Of a DNA stretch of 64,000 bases, positions 52,136-62,802 are shown piece by piece. The DNA lies in NCBI RefSeq assembly GCF_943734655.1, contig NC_071354.1:158865142-158929141 (forward strand). The letters are read 5' to 3'. Position numbers and translations under genes: made by a program. Within the stretch, counting starts at the first letter, position 1. Each line of letters begins with the position of its first letter. Below the pieces are notes generated by a model. That model was given only the letters and a program-made list of their open reading frames with translations. It did not search any database and was not told where the DNA came from. The stretch is from Sabethes cyaneus. Its lineage: Eukaryota; Arthropoda; Insecta; Diptera; Culicidae.

Positions 52136-54402
52136 TGACCAATATGGGCTTCTTCAATTATCCTGTTTTCTAATACTGATTTCAATATTTTGCGGAAATT
52201 TGACAGATTTTCCATGGATGTTCCGTCAAAGTATTAAAATCCGGAAGCATTGTGTCTGGGTATTTAGTCTGACGATACGTTGTTGAGGCATACGTTTGGA
52301 CAATTTAAATTGCCATTATATGATTTCACTCGTTTAAAAGCATAAGTCATTACAAACCGACAAAGAGAAAAGGCAAATTTGAGCAAGCATTGTTTCGCGT
52401 ATCCATCCATAAAAATTTTTCTTCGATTTCATTCCACCTAAACCCTATCGCCTGTCCTCTGGCGATGAAAGTCACCGGTTTTGTAAGTCGTCCGCAATAC
52501 ATTTACACTTGTGGCTGTACGTAGACCGGTGCAGCGGGTGAAGCAGTCAAATGTCCTTTATTGGTTTGATAAGCACCTGGCGGGGATTCATGTTTCAGAG
52601 ATGCTACCACTAGATATGGACGAAGAACGAAGTTTCCCCACAAGCTGCTGCACAAATTGATGGACATAGATACCGGAGCCGGAGCCGGAGAGTGCTCTGC
52701 TGCTCACTACTCGCACTCGGTATCGGTGAATGAGAGTGATAGAGTGCATCCGGATAGTAAAAAAACCCTATGTTTGTTTGTGTTCGGCTTTTGCTTTTAT
52801 CGCCGATTCTCGATACGATAGCAAAAGATGTAAACAAACATTGATTTTGAACAAGCATGATTAATGATGGGTAATAATTAAAGACCTGTTCCAGTGCCGG
52901 TTTACAGCCCCTGCGGCCTATCGCAAAAGGTCCCAACTAAGGGTTCGATCATGCTATCAATGAACAAGTGTGAAGAGGAGAAATAGCATTAACGGTAATT
53001 GATTGAGGTTAGAAACAGTCACTGACAATTAACTGACAATTACTAGGATCGTAAACAAGGATGTCGGAGAGGCTACCCGTAATCGGTTTCGTCGAACATA
53101 TCAAACAATACTATTAAACTAACTGTGCCTAAGATGTCCTAGATATGTGAGGCGAAGTCAATCTTGTTTTAACGCGGTGTTCAATTAACTTAGATGATCA
53201 GACAACTCAACAGACTGTTACGCTGTAGGAAAATTTTCATTGATAAATAACTTTTCTCGTGTAGTTTATGCAATACGTTTTAACAGCTTCATCATACCTA
53301 TCATTTATAGGGTGTATTTTTTCTCAGCCCTCATTGGATACATAACACAGCAACAGTACAGGCTAAATATTAAAATAACTCATCATGTGAAATAACACAG
53401 GCAACAAGTTGGGATTCAGTTTTATTCAAAAAATGCCCAAAGTTCGCGAACCCTCCCGAAGACACCCGACCCTTCTGTTTGGCAAAGCTTTCGAACGGAG
53501 AACTCGCCCGCTTGGCTCCCCAAAAAGGGGGCGCTAGGCAAGGAGGAGCCGACGAGAAACAGGACAGGAAAAAGTTTTAACCGGGATCATCACCAAATAT
53601 ATTTGAACGAACGTCTGCAAGTGTGTGAATGTTTGAGAGTGCGGATGCTGCTGGAAGCGCATGTAGAAAGCATAAGTTTAGTTGATACACTTGCTTGCTT
53701 GCTTGCTGCAGCGTTCGGTGCCAAGCGGGAAATGAGAAAATGATGTGTGTTTGTGTTCCAAAATAAATGTTTGCCGGGAGATCTTATTTATGAATTTTTT
53801 AATATGAATCTGTGTTGAACTTTGCCACGTTATTAGCAAAACTCGACGAAGGTAGGCAGCCGCTTCTGCTTGTTGCTGCGCAGTTTCTCCGAATGTGGGT
53901 TTAAACATTTTCCTGTTGAAGTTCCACGCTACTGTGAAAAATGTTTTCCTCGTTTTGTTAAATATTTGGTTAAACCTAAACTCGACTATTGGCTGAACCA
54001 AACGGAATCAGATATGTGATAGCTGTTCATTATCGAAAATATGTCATAAATATTTTAATATTAAAAGTCGTTGAGTGACTCACTCACGCGTCCTTCTTAG
54101 TATTGGGAAAAATCATTCACGTGTAGTCTATGATAACATATAACAGGAAAAGATAACCAATAGCTGATTGTATCCCACAGAAAATCTGGTAAATTTCATC
54201 TGCATTTAATAAGCAGCGGAAAAATTCTATAATTTTTCGATCGTCGCTCGCCATGACTAATATTTTTGGTAGAATTTGACTTTGAATTTGACACAATTTC
54301 ATAAGCAGTCGATAAGGGTCATCTTACTGATAAGGTTACATTCTTATTAAGGCCAAAAGGTAAGTTTTCAATCAACAAGTAGGCATCATCCTCATTTAAG
54401 AT
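52136..54402. other. No recognised gene or transposon
   Basis: Mixed AT- and GC-richer sequence. A pentameric CCGGAG run lies at 52674-52690 and a (CTTG)4 tract at about 53690-53706. Small open frames are present but none carries a motif. Parts at 52480-52770 and 53440-53600 are GC-richer and could be host-derived. Confidence 0.35.
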
Positions 54403-54924
54403 CTAAAGCCCCCTCTTACAGTCCAATTTCCCAATTATACCAACTCCTGATAAATGATGGCCTCCGAAAACAAGTAATACGACAACAATCACCCTGCTAG
54501 ACAACAGAATGATAACAACGGCCAGCCACTCCGATCGAGAGCGAGCGAGTGAGTGGTTCGCGTCCGATAATATGAATTTGACCACCGAGTAAATGAACCA
54601 ATTTGGGACGGTTCTCGCCGTACCAACCAAAGTGAAGGGGTAGTTCTGGTAAGCAGCAGCAGCAACAACGGGACCCGCCGCAGCCGTGTGCTGTACTGCC
54701 TTCCAGTGAGTGAGTGTGTGCCTGTTCTGTGCAATATAAGCTGAAGCTGAAATGTCCTTAGGCAATTCAATCGCCCCTGGCGCTCGTATATAATATTTCC
54801 ACAGACTTTTTCTCCCTCCCTGGGATCCCTGGTGGCTGGCAGCTATCAACGGAACAACGGCAACTTTGGCATCAGCGCTGCTGCCACGAATAGGCAGAGG
54901 CAGGTCAGGAATGGAGAAATTCAT
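54403..54924 (-). other. Long but unconvincing open frame (173 codons)
   Basis: An ATG-to-TAA frame in a GC-richer stretch. The first 65 residues (MNFSIPDLPLPIRGSSADAK...) are mixed, then alanine-rich and finally hydrophobic near residues 134-155 (AVVIILLSSRVIVVVLLVFG), a possible membrane segment. No family is recognised, an overlapping frame is also open, and composition alone may explain it. The coordinates are listed so that it can be tested; I do not claim a gene. Confidence 0.15.
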
Positions 54925-56240
54925 CGCTGTTTAACCTGAAGCAGTTATAAAATAAATACGTAAGCATAAAATATATTCTCGTTCCGTTCGGTTTTCCGAT
55001 ATCACACGTTGGCCAGTCTCAAATATGATTCAAACTAAGCCGAAAGCACTAGATGTTGCACTAAGCAGTTCAATTGCATCAATCAATGGACACACGTCAC
55101 ATACCACCAAAGCGCAAACAGCAACAATTGCTAACGGTAATGAAAACAGCAAAATTAAACTACAACTTAACATCGTCCCGCCCGTGTGGGCTGACGGAAA
55201 ATATGAATCGACCTTTATAATGCCATGTACATATAGAGCACACCGAAGAGCTGCTCGGAGGCTGCCCCAGGGTTTAGAAACTTATTCTTCGCAAGCTGTG
55301 CGCCGGTTTTTCCTTTGACTTGTTCCAATTTGCTCTAGAAAGGGCCTCGGTGCGGAGGGCCCTCGGGGCCTTTCGGTGAGGTATATGGAAATGTTCCTGT
55401 AGCAACGGTACACATTTGCTGCTCACTACCTCTGCTGGTACAGTGCTGGAGGTGTACAGGATCGTGTATGTGCGTCAAAACTGAAACAACTCATAGGCTG
55501 CGAATTAACTTGCCGTGACCTGTGATTGATAGTAAATAAACTGTACTTACTTACTTGGTATGTATATATTCGAAAAATAATGTTTAGTATAGAACTGAAA
55601 TAATATCTCTTACTATTGCGTGTTCTATTCGATTTTTATGATGTAATGAAAAGTCACCTAGGAGCTACTAGAACATCTAGGAATGAATTTCAACTGAAAA
55701 CAAAACAAGTTTTATTCTGAAAAGCTTTGATCACGCAGACTTTTGTGCCTGGAAACTGCTACAGCATTATATCGTATGCTTGTCGAAGCTTACGGGGAAA
55801 ATGCTCGTAGAAAACCGCAGTACTTAATAGTGCGACGACCAGGGCCCGGCATCGTCGAAACAAATAAATGAAACTGACTTTCTCTTACCTTCGCTTCATA
55901 CATGAAGTGACTTGCTTCGTTTGTTGAACTGAACGTTTCAAGCAAAGCTTCCGTTGAAGTTGGTGGCTGTTTCAATTGACGACGGCAGAAAGTCAGGCAC
56001 GATTTGTCGAAATTGACAAGGTTACCTTTACCTATTTGATAGAAAAATATTAATGAAAAGTTGAAAGTGATCATCATGACGAAGTGAAACCCGTTTTGCT
56101 GACACTGACTGAAGCTAGTTTGAAACTGAAGCGGTGCTGCTTCTGCAGAAACCGAAGCTTCACTGCTTCATTTATGAGTGATGCTATGCAATTGAAGGCG
56201 ACGTTGTAGGGCCCTGGCGACGACCTTCAAACTACACCAA
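54925..56240. other. No recognised gene; possible repeat edge at 55320-55556
   Basis: A GC-rich segment (55335-55380) with a GGGCCTC/GAGGGCCC palindromic run is followed by sequence ending in TACTTACTTACTT (55543-55555). That simple-repeat end resembles an RTE-type tail in inverse orientation, but no element body was identified. Confidence 0.3.
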
Positions 56241-56966
56241 CGTTTAATGTGGGTAATAAGGGGGTTGTGTTTACCTTTTACCACCCCTCTGTCACTCTGT
56301 CAAATCTCGACGGACAGAGTCAGTACGCCGGATGGTAAATGGTTGAATAATGCGCTCCAGAACTACCACGAAGTTCCACAGCCTCTTATTTAGCAACTTC
56401 TATCTCTACCTCCTCGTGGTACCATCCGGGATACGTTCCTTAGTGGAAATCGGACAACCGGTGGAAACTAGGGTCGTATGCGGACAGAGAAGGGGGCACT
56501 CATGCGAAGGCTCCGCCTGCAAATGACGGATCTCGGTAGAAGCATGTTCGATGAACCTGAAAATATTGAGTACCTGAGCAGAGGGTCCAAAGCCCCCAAA
56601 GGAGGATGGTTTTAATAGCTGTTATCCATGTCTAAAAGTAAAAATGAATGGATAAACCCCTAATCCAAGGTGTCAAGCGACCCGTGCCGAGGGATGAATT
56701 TTGGGGGGGGGGGGGGGGTTCTATAAATACTCAGCCTCAAACGGAGCCTGTGGAGTACCAGAGCGCCCTCCACAGTAATCAGCCCTTACCGCATCATGAG
56801 GGGCTCTGATGTGGCGGACTTTTCTTTCCCCTCAACTCGTGGGATTCTTATGGAAAACAAAATCAAAAATACAACAAGTGTAGATACGGTGGAAAACCCG
56901 TTCGCTAGAGGAGGCATCCAGTGTTCTCCACCAAAGGTGTAGAAGGATGCAACTAGGAGCGCTAGT

Positions 56967-57904
56967 GTGGGTGGCAAAGGCAGCGGTATGCCTACCACGC
57001 CGGACACAGCGATGAACGGCCCAGCGCTAATCAGGGCGATGGAGAAGAATAGAGATGCTGTACCTAAAGTAGTAGCAGCGTCACAGCAGCTCGATGTAAT
57101 AATCGAGTTTACGTCAGGTCGCGGCAATTTCTCCAAGGACCTGAAGCAGAGCTTGCTTATGCTTCGGAGAACCTTGAATGCACCGACCACAACGCACAGC
57201 GACCTCGTGGCGCGTGCAGGAGAGGCGAAGAAGGTGACCGTAAAGGCGTCGAAGGCAGTACAAACGGACGCTTGCCCGTTGACGGAGTGTCGTAACGCGG
57301 CCCAGGAGGCCATGGAAAGCGCTACCAGCAGCGGGAAGGCATCCGCCAAGCGCCCGAGACAGTCCCCGGGGGATAGCCGGCACACCGGCCGGGCACCTTG
57401 GACCTCCCGTTACGTGCTTTGCGTCCCGTTTACCGGTACAGATCAGGCACTTGGGGGATTAAGAACCTGGACGAGATCACCGAAGTGCGCGAGGTCGTAC
57501 AAGCTCTCAAAGAGCAAAGTGGAGTGGTGGTGGCAATCGAGGCGGTTCGCCTACGCAAGGGTCCGGCCGGGACCCAGGTAGCCACCGTACGACTTCCGCT
57601 GACTGACGGAAACAAAGCCCTGAAAGCTGCTAGGCTAAAAGTGGGGTGGTCGGTATGCCCACTGAGCGTGTTCAAGCAGTCGGAAGCTTGCTTCCGGTGC
57701 TTCGAGCCCGGACATAAAACCTGGAACTGCAAGGGGCCAGATAGGAGCCAGTTGTGCAGGAGATGTGGCAGTGCTGGCCATAAAGCAAAGGACTGCGCGG
57801 AGCCTCCCAAGTGCCTGATCTGTACCGGTAAACGGGACGTAAAGCACGTAATGGGAGGTCCAAGGTGCCCGGCCGGTGTGCCGGCGACTAAGCCACGTTC
57901 ATAG
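56967..57904 (+). pseudogene. R1-clade gag (ORF1) with three zinc knuckles
   Basis: RNA-binding ORF1 protein of the element. The N-terminal part (56967-57370) has LIRAMEKNRDAVPKVVAASQ and a low-complexity basic stretch. The C-terminal part (57456-57904, another frame) has IKNLDEITEVREVVQALKEQ, the KVGW motif, and three consecutive CCHC knuckles: CFRCFEPGHKTWNC, CRRCGSAGHKAKDC and CLICTGKRDVKHVMGGPRC, the arrangement typical of R1 gags. Between the parts lies an inverted copy (57376-57455) of the third-knuckle region (57806-57885), which shifts the frame and replaces native sequence. ORF2 begins at the stop codon region, as is usual for these elements. Confidence 0.85.
57376..57885. repeat. 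80-bp near-perfect inverted duplication inside R1 gag
   Basis: 57376-57455 and 57806-57885 are inverse copies with about 2 differences in 80, separated by 350 bp. The right copy is the native coding strand for the end of gag; the left copy is out of place, since gag there should encode the region before IKNLDEITEV. The arms could form a stem in RNA or DNA. Confidence 0.9.
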
Positions 57905-58206
57905 TGCAAGTGACACAACTCAACCTGAACCACTGCAGCATGGCTCAGAAGCTGTTACACCAAGCAGTTTCCGAGTCGGCAATGGACGTTGCCATCATCT
58001 CGGACCCATATCGCGTCCCTGTCGGAAACGGCAACTGGATCTCGGATAGGTCTGCGACGGCGGCTATATGGACGACAAGCAGGTTCCCGGTTCAGGATGT
58101 TGTGTCAACTGCAGACGAGGGATTTGCGGTTGCCAAAGTGGGTGGAGTGTTCTACTGCACCTGTTATGCTCCGCCGAGTTGGTCTATCGAGCAGTTTACG
58201 CGGTAG
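57904..58206 (+). pseudogene. R1-clade ORF2, N-terminal part of AP endonuclease
   Basis: Starts at 57904 overlapping the gag stop and reads VTQLNLNHCSMAQKLLHQAV, MDVAIISDPYRVP, NGNWISDRS, AAIWTTSRFPVQDVV and FYCTCYAPPSWSIEQFTR. This is the first ~100 residues of an R1-type endonuclease, including the DPYR and YAPP motifs. The frame ends at 58204-58206, where the sequence jumps to the region ahead of the RT. The remaining endonuclease, with the catalytic SDH-type motif, is deleted, so the copy could not nick its target. Confidence 0.85.
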
Positions 58207-59636
58207 CACTTGCTGCTGCACGCGCAGCGCTTAAGAGTGGGATAAAAGCTAGTAAACGAGCCTGCTTTGAAAGGTTATGTGCTAGTGCCAATGCGAACCC
58301 GTGGGGTGATGCCTACAGGGTCGTAATGGCAAAGACCAAGGGAGTGATGGCGCCCTCAGAGCAATCGCCAGAGATGCTGGAGCGGATCATCGAGGGCCTC
58401 TTTCCGCGCCACGAGCCAAGGCCCTGGCCCCAGGCCGCTGAGTCGTCCCACGGCCGATGTTCCAGTATCTCAGACCATAGCGTAGGATGGTCGGCCTCCC
58501 AGTCGAACATCCAAAGTAACGTGGGCGACGGCGGTTTGGAGGTCGGGGACGAAGTGACGGTTACGAACGAGGAACTCATTGATATCGCTAAAACCCTAAA
58601 GGTGAGCAAGGCACCGGGGCCAGACGGTATCCCGAATATGGCCATTAAAGCGGCTATTCTAGAGGCTCCCGAATTATTCGGGGCAGTAATGAATAGATGC
58701 CTGGAAGCTGGCCACTTCCCGGACAGATGGAAGCGACAGAATCTGGTCCTATTACCGAAGCCGGGAAAACCTCCGGGTGTCCCCTCGTCATATAGGCCGA
58801 TCTGTCTACTCGATACTGCCGGCAAGGTGCTGGAGAGGGATATCCTTAACAGACTCGTACAGTACACGGAGGGTACAAACGGTCTGTCAAGGAACCAATT
58901 CGGCTTCCATAAATGCAAATCTAAAGTGGATGCCATCTTGTCTGTCAATAAGGCAGCAGAGGTGGCAATCCAGCGTAAGAGGGCGGGTATCCGCTATTGC
59001 GCAGTTGTCACGCTCGACGTGAGAAATGCGTTTAATAGCGTTAGCTGGGACTCCATCGCCAACTCGCTTCGGAACGTCCAAGTGCCGGTGTCGCTGTACA
59101 GAATTCTGGAAAATTATTTCCAGAATCGTGTGCTATGCTACTATACGGAGGAGGGTCAGAAATGCGTTCCAATCACCGCAGGGGTTCCGCAAGGTTCCAT
59201 ACTGGGCCCGGTGTTGTGGAACGTCATGTATGACGAGGTCTTGAAGCTAAAGTTCCTGGTAGGGGTGGTGATTGTCGGCTTTGCGGACGATATCACCTTG
59301 GAAGTCTACGGTGAATCTATCAGAGAGGTTGAGTTGACGGCTGCCCACTCTATAAGCATTGTTGAAGATTGGATGCGATCCAGGAAACTGGACCTAGCGC
59401 ATCATAAAACGGAGGTTATCGTGGTGAACAACCGCAAGTCGGTGCAGCAAGCAAATATCAGCGTCGGGGACTGCACTATTTCGTCAACGCGGTCCTTAAA
59501 ACTCCTGGGAGTCATGGTCGGCGACAAGCTCAAGTTCGGGAGCCACGTCGACTATGCCTGCAACAAGGTTTCCACAGCTATTTCGGCATTGTCTCGTATG
59601 GTGTCTAATAGCTCTGCGGTATATGGCAGCAAGTGA
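58186..59636 (+). pseudogene. R1-clade ORF2 reverse transcriptase, open frame
   Basis: A 522-codon frame opens at 58068, but true RT-side homology starts after the deletion at about 58186-58200 (AVYAVALAAARAALKSGIKA). Counted from 58068: KAPGPDGIPNMAIKAAI (181-197), LLPKPGKPPGVPSSYRPICL (228-247), VTLDVRNAFNSVSWDSI with Asp 317, ITAGVPQGSILGPVLWNVMY (369-388), GFADDIT with FADD 405-408, then DWMRSRKLDLAHHKTEVIVV and LKLLGVMVGDKLKFGSHVDY. All RT catalytic residues are present. The frame ends at AVYGSK followed by a premature TGA; the C-terminal third continues only as fragments. 'ITAGVPQGSILGP' plus the knuckled gag supports R1 over Jockey or RTE. Confidence 0.9.
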
Positions 59637-59639
59637 TGG

Positions 59640-60190
59640 CTATTCATGTGCTTAAGAGTGGTGAGTGCGTATCGCACAGTTTCACATGACGAAATCTGCG
59701 TCTTAGCGGGTATGTTGCCTATTGGTATCATCATCAGCGAGGACGTATAGTGCTTCAACCAACGTGGAACTAGAGGCATACGGAGTACCACAAGATCGAC
59801 CTCGATGATCACATGATAGCGGGCATGGTCTAATTCCACAAAAGGCCGGTGGACACATCGACTTATCCCGGAACTATCCGGATGGGTCAACAGGGGCCAC
59901 GGCGAAGTCAACTTCCACCTGACACAAATTCTGTCAGGGCATGGTTGTTTTAGACAGTATCTGCACAAGTTTGGGCATGCGGAGTCCCCCGCGTGTCCCG
60001 AATGCGTGGACGTTGAGGAAACTGCAGAACATGCTTTCTTCATATGTCCTCGTTTCGCGGGCGTGAGAAGCAACATGATGGCAGTGAGCGGACAGGATAC
60101 TACTCCAGATGGCTTAGTCCAAAGGATGTGTTCTAGCTCGGACGTCTGGGGAGCGGTCAATATCGGCTGCTACCCAGATCGTACTTGAGC
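59640..60190 (+). pseudogene. R1-clade ORF2 C-terminal domain with CCHC-like knuckle
   Basis: Frame-interrupted continuation of the RT protein: VVSAYRTVSHDEICVLAGML, then WVNRGHGEVNFHLTQILSGH, GCFRQYLHKFGHAESPACPE and CVDVEETAEHAFFICPRFAG. The CPxC...H...C arrangement is the ORF2 terminal zinc knuckle of this clade. Two stops between about 59740 and 59830 separate it from the RT. A long antisense frame here is only a shadow. Confidence 0.75.
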
Positions 60191-60480
60191 TACAAAACCG
60201 CTGGAAAGCCGATCAACTGTGAATAAACAGCCTAACTACCATAGTCCAGTAGTTATCTAAGAGCGTGCGTTAAGCACAATAGCCCCTCCCTGAAATAATA
60301 CCGATAAGGTGGTGCCAGGGGGGATTGAGGCTGGAGACTTGAGTAGGGTTTTAGTGGGTCGGGATCCTCACGCCCCAGTAGGGGGGTTGGGATACCAAAC
60401 CCCACTCCCTGAGTTATCTTTTCAGGTTCTGATAGCAGTTTTCCCTACTCGTTGAAAAAAAAAAACACACACACACACAC

Positions 60481-60983
60481 CCGTGAGGCGAACACCATCG
60501 AGTCCGGTTATAAGCTCTGATTATGGCTTGGTTCGACCCGTGCACCTATACAGCTATAGTTTTCTCGAAAAAGTTGTAGATAATCTTATTGCAAAAATAT
60601 TTGCTGAAGTTAGCCTTTCTCTAAGTAGGCGTCATTTTTGACAGACCCCTAAAAATCAATTTTATCAATATATTTTAAAACTATACAATTTAGACAACAA
60701 CATTGTTCTACAGATATGTGAATATCATAAAAACATATCATTTTGCAGAAGACCGCGAGCCTGTATCTTCAACTCAAACTGATCTATTGACAGATTTAGT
60801 ATAGAAAATGGCACATTTTGTACTCGTTTAGGCTGTAAAGGTGCAAAAAATGGCAACGGAAATATATATAAACTGAAAGTACATTTAAAACTGATCCTAA
60901 ATTGTGTTGAGACAAAATTTTAATGAAATCACTATTAAAAGAATTATTAAGAAAGTTTACGATTTCGATTGCAATTGCGCCTT
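60481..60983. other. AT-rich, no gene recognised
   Basis: The part at 60590-60790 resembles the 29.0-29.66 kb repeat text (TTGCAGAAGACCGC compared with TTGCGGAAGACCGC at about 29600). No other structure was seen. Confidence 0.4.
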
Positions 60984-61400
60984 CTCAGATAACACAAGAT
61001 CGTAATAGAAAGCTGACATTAAATCGTTTTCATGTCAATTTTACATTGAAATTGTATAATGATTAGAGTATGTCAAAACAAAGTGAACAGTAAATTTCTT
61101 TGCAGTCGTGCGTGTCCGAATATACAACTCATGACTGTAAATTATAAAGCAGTACAGATGATTGCAATATTAAGTTATATCTTAATCATATATTCAGGAG
61201 TATCAAGTTGCGAGTTATAAAAACCCCTGTATAAAATGCAAGATAGAATTACAAATAATTGTCAAAATTTTCGCACGTATATTGTCTTCACTTTGGTACA
61301 TATATGTTCTTATACGGTGTGAAATATAACTTTTTCGTTCAGATATGATTTCGTATATCTCAGTTGCAATCGAGATATACAAACCGAATGGTTTACTGGG
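60984..61400. mobile_element. ~410-bp repeat, copy 2
   Basis: Colinear with 47687-48093 in the same orientation, from CTCAGATAACACAAGATCG to GGTTTACTGGG, with scattered substitutions and a small insertion near 61228-61240. The flanks differ from copy 1, so these are independent insertions rather than a segmental duplication. Confidence 0.65.
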
Positions 61401-62563
61401 TTTCCGCTTCTAAATCTTCTATCTTTTGCAACAGACTTCCTGCAGAGCTATGATATCAAGTTCGTAGGGTTCAAGTTGTTTGAGCAGCACCCGGTCGTAC
61501 CCTACAAAATATAGCGATCTGCAGTTTCTAGCCGAATATTCCTATCTGCATTAATGTACGATCATGTCCGCTTCAATGTTGATAGTAATCATTCTTTAGG
61601 TACGTTGTCTTAGACTTGTGAATGCACGCACCGCACCTGTACCGGTGCTCAAAGTTTCTGCTCCGATCATAACTAACACGCACCCGGTCTAGGTGCATTT
61701 TTCCAATTTGCGTCAGAAACAAACATGAAACCGCATGTCGGTGTAAACTTCTTCCATTTGGTGCGGTGTTATACATGTTCGGAACGCAACCGTGCGGCAC
61801 CCGAGAACCCGGACCCCGCTAAAGAACGGCAGCCGAACACACCCGCACCTTATTCGTTCTCGTTTCCTTTTTGTTTCGTGCTATCTAGACCAGACAGAAA
61901 ATTATGAAGAACGAAAACATTTAGGTTCGCTGGCACGGTGGCCACGAAGTGCGGCCCGAAATTATAGCACGGTGTTCGGGTGCTTCCTTTCCCTGGTGGC
62001 GTGCCAGTACGTTGTGATGAAGCTGTGTCAATTTTAAAAAGAACCGCGTTGCGGCGCACACATGTGTAGGTATGCACCGTTTGACTCCAAGCGACGTTTA
62101 TTACAAGTCTTACTAGTAGCGTGATGTGGATGCCATTTAGCGTTAGTACCGATATACTAATTTTCTTAATTCAGACGTATGCTTTGAATCAGACGCTGTC
62201 ATGATGCGCTCCTATACTGGCGTGCAGGCGCTCACTAGAGTTGGGATGCAAGTTGCTGAATAAGAATTTTATTATATAGCCGTTCATCACCCGGTTTCGC
62301 CGCTGAACACAGGTTTTTTATTATTTAGACTAAGATCTTTACGTAAAATCTTTCCAGGGTCAAGTAACAATGAAAGCAACAAATAAATTTTGGTAGTAAA
62401 ATTCAATCATTTATGAACGTTGCTTTCGGTAATTTTTTCGTGCTAAAGTGACAATACAAGCTGAACATTTTCCATTTTGGCATATGTCACAAACTTATGT
62501 TTGAATAAAAGATGGAAAAAAGAATCTCCATTTAGGATGCAGAAAATCAATTTGGTATTACTA
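61401..62563. other. No gene recognised
   Basis: Moderately GC-rich at 61610-61860. Open frames at 61573-61907 lack motifs. Possibly host intergenic or intronic DNA. Confidence 0.35.
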
Positions 62564-62800
62564 CACGGAAAGAAATTTGATTCCGATGCCATAACTGAAA
62601 TCATGAAATGTGAATTCCTGTCAAATCATGACTGAACTGCCACATCAGACAGCACAAAATCATGAATAATAGTTCATGATTTTGCGTTGTGTTGTACTGC
62701 AAGAAGCTCGTGATATCATGATTATTATATATGGTGTATTTTTATAAATCATAAGCTAAAAACCATTTTGCTCGTTTTGGAGATCATATTTCTATCCGTG
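62564..62800. mobile_element. 237-bp TA-flanked MITE
   Basis: CACGGAAAGAAATTTGATTCC at the left and, inverted, CACGGATAGAAATATGATCTCC at the right, with TA at 62562-62563 and 62801-62802. The interior repeats the word AATCATGA or TCATGATT at about 62594, 62625, 62650, 62660, 62673 and 62717. No coding content. The structure is the same style as the larger TA-flanked elements of the window. Confidence 0.7.
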
Positions 62801-62802
62801 TA

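Larger units (their letters stand above)
56250..60480 (+). mobile_element. R1-clade LINE, internally rearranged, poly(A)-(CA)n 3' end
   Basis: The order is GC-rich leader (about 56250-56960, including a run of 17 G at about 56702-56718), gag with zinc knuckles (56967-57904), the start of ORF2 endonuclease (57904-58200), RT (about 58205-59636), C-terminal CCHC-like domain (59640-60190), and a 3' untranslated region ending in A11 (60455-60465) joined directly to (CA)n (60466-60480). Several lesions make it inactive: an inverted 80-bp duplication in gag, a deletion of most of the endonuclease, and stops after the RT. The 5' edge is approximate. Confidence 0.85.

Noticed and set aside
54403..54924. 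173-codon frame as a membrane protein gene
   Set aside because: No recognised domain. The hydrophobic run can follow from composition, a second frame is open over the same bases, and there is no splice or promoter context. Listed at very low confidence only.
55535..55560. TACTTACTTACTT as the 3' tail of a minus-strand RTE
   Set aside because: No RTE coding or untranslated sequence was found on the expected side, so it is left as a microsatellite.
57398..57455. Start of ORF1 at the ATG at 57398 (MDLPLRALRPVY...)
   Set aside because: Those residues come from the inverted 80-bp duplication, so this ATG is not the native gag start.
58313..58948. 211-codon minus-strand frame
   Set aside because: Antisense of the R1 RT, with no independent motif.
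59552..60160. 202-codon minus-strand frame
   Set aside because: Antisense of the R1 C-terminal domain, whose sense strand carries the zinc-knuckle motif.
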